Assembly (NCBI GenBank): GCA_012103475.1
Contig: WLWS01000006.1
Span: forward strand, 1 to 64,000
Source of the DNA: Gammaproteobacteria bacterium
GTDB taxonomy: Bacteria > Pseudomonadota > Gammaproteobacteria > Eutrophobiales > Eutrophobiaceae
Direction: 5' to 3'
DNA: 64,000 nt
Shown: positions 63,695-64,000 of the stretch, piece after piece
Layout: every line of letters begins with the position of its first letter
Position numbering within the stretch: position 1 is the stretch's first letter
Translations under genes and position numbers: made by a program
The notes under the pieces: generated by a model
Seen by the model: the letters and a program-made list of their open reading frames with translations, nothing else
Databases searched by the model: none
What the model was told of the DNA's origin: nothing

Positions 63695-64000
63695 ATGCAA
63701 ATTGATTTAAGTAGCAAACATGCCCTGGTAACCGGCGCCGCGAGTGGTATCGGAGCCAGAATTGCTGAACTTTACGCAGAATGTGGCGCCCATGTCGCGG
63801 TTCATGCCCGTACCCGGGCGAAAGCTGAGAGCACGGTAGAAGCGATCAAAGCGACTGGAGGAAAAGCCTTTTCGGTAGAAGCTGACCTGATGGATTCTGA
63901 AGCGATCGAAGAAATGTGTCAGGCTGCTATCTCAGGTCTCGGCGGAATTGACATCGTGATGAATAACGCTGGAACCTATACGCCTCAGGCTGTAGTGGAA
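63695..64000 (+). CDS. Short-chain dehydrogenase/reductase, cut by the window edge
   Basis: The frame starts at ATG 63695 after an AGGAGA site and runs open to the end of the window (102 codons). It has the Rossmann motif VTGAASGIG (TGxxxGxG) and NNAG, typical of classical SDR enzymes using NAD(P). The Tyr-x-x-x-Lys active site lies beyond the window. It is divergent from the ADC-VOC-LLM operon. Confidence 0.9.
   Translation, partial: MQIDLSSKHALVTGAASGIGARIAELYAECGAHVAVHARTRAKAESTVEAIKATGGKAFSVEADLMDSEAIEEMCQAAISGLGGIDIVMNNAGTYTPQAVVE

Overview
The window looks like chromosomal DNA of a marine, flagellated, Gram-negative bacterium, most likely a gammaproteobacterium. It has a gammaproteobacterial-type flgB-K order with divergent flgA and flgMN, sigma-54 and sigma-28 promoter motifs, PEP-CTERM surface proteins with two PrsT-type TPR lipoproteins, an Xps-like type II secretion gene order (L-M-N-D), and a lipid/small-molecule catabolic cluster. 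No species can be named from the sequence.

Layout. (1) 1-242: scraps of two insertion sequences that cut off flgK. (2) 240-11931: flagellar rod, hook and ring genes flgK'-J-I-H-G-F-E-D-C-B on the minus strand. A PEP-CTERM protein gene, flgA (sigma-54 promoter), flgM (sigma-28 promoter), flgN and a YcgR/PilZ brake gene lie on the plus strand. (3) 11934-14402: two small glycosyltransferases and a radical-SAM ArsS-type gene (arsenosugar-type set), then tRNA-Ala(CGC). (4) 14403-23925: a polysaccharide/PEP-CTERM neighbourhood with a decayed PEP-CTERM gene, a membrane protein, ManC, tandem PrsT paralogues and a 5'-truncated PEP-CTERM gene. (5) 23926-28383: a mobile module with a truncated DNA methylase, DUF5681, terminase large subunit, DUF2924 and a large serine recombinase, but no capsid genes. 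(6) 28564-49560: a 21-kb segment bounded by related att-like sequences (tRNA-Ser 3'-end-like core plus TTGCCCC repeats). It carries a UbiA-like protein, a RAYT transposase and an overlapping operon for a 2753-residue SpvB/FG-GAP/RHS protein with a nuclease-like C-terminus and two candidate immunity genes. A divergent GspL-M-N-D set and a response regulator follow. (7) 49561-57347: a second accessory segment of mostly unrecognised membrane, lipoprotein and PHP-hydrolase genes, ending with a PLD-like protein. (8) 57358-64000: a catabolic cluster (acyl-CoA ligase, two F420-type LLM oxidoreductases, double-VOC protein, acetoacetate-decarboxylase-like protein, SDR) around a TetR regulator, with three copies of ATAGGCCAAT in the two divergent promoter regions.

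Three genes (flgG, the second LLM gene, the VOC gene) each carry a one-base frameshift repaired by adding one base to a short homopolymer. This points to sequence error rather than gene decay. A 26-bp sequence found at 131 and again at 23926 marks two places where genes are cut, so either IS-driven rearrangement or assembly misjoining should be considered.

The most interesting assembly is the 21-kb island. A Sec-signal-bearing giant RHS toxin candidate with linked immunity genes stands next to an orphan outer-membrane/assembly-platform half of a type II secretion system. A roughly 110-bp structured repeat near its right end recurs in the neighbouring segment.
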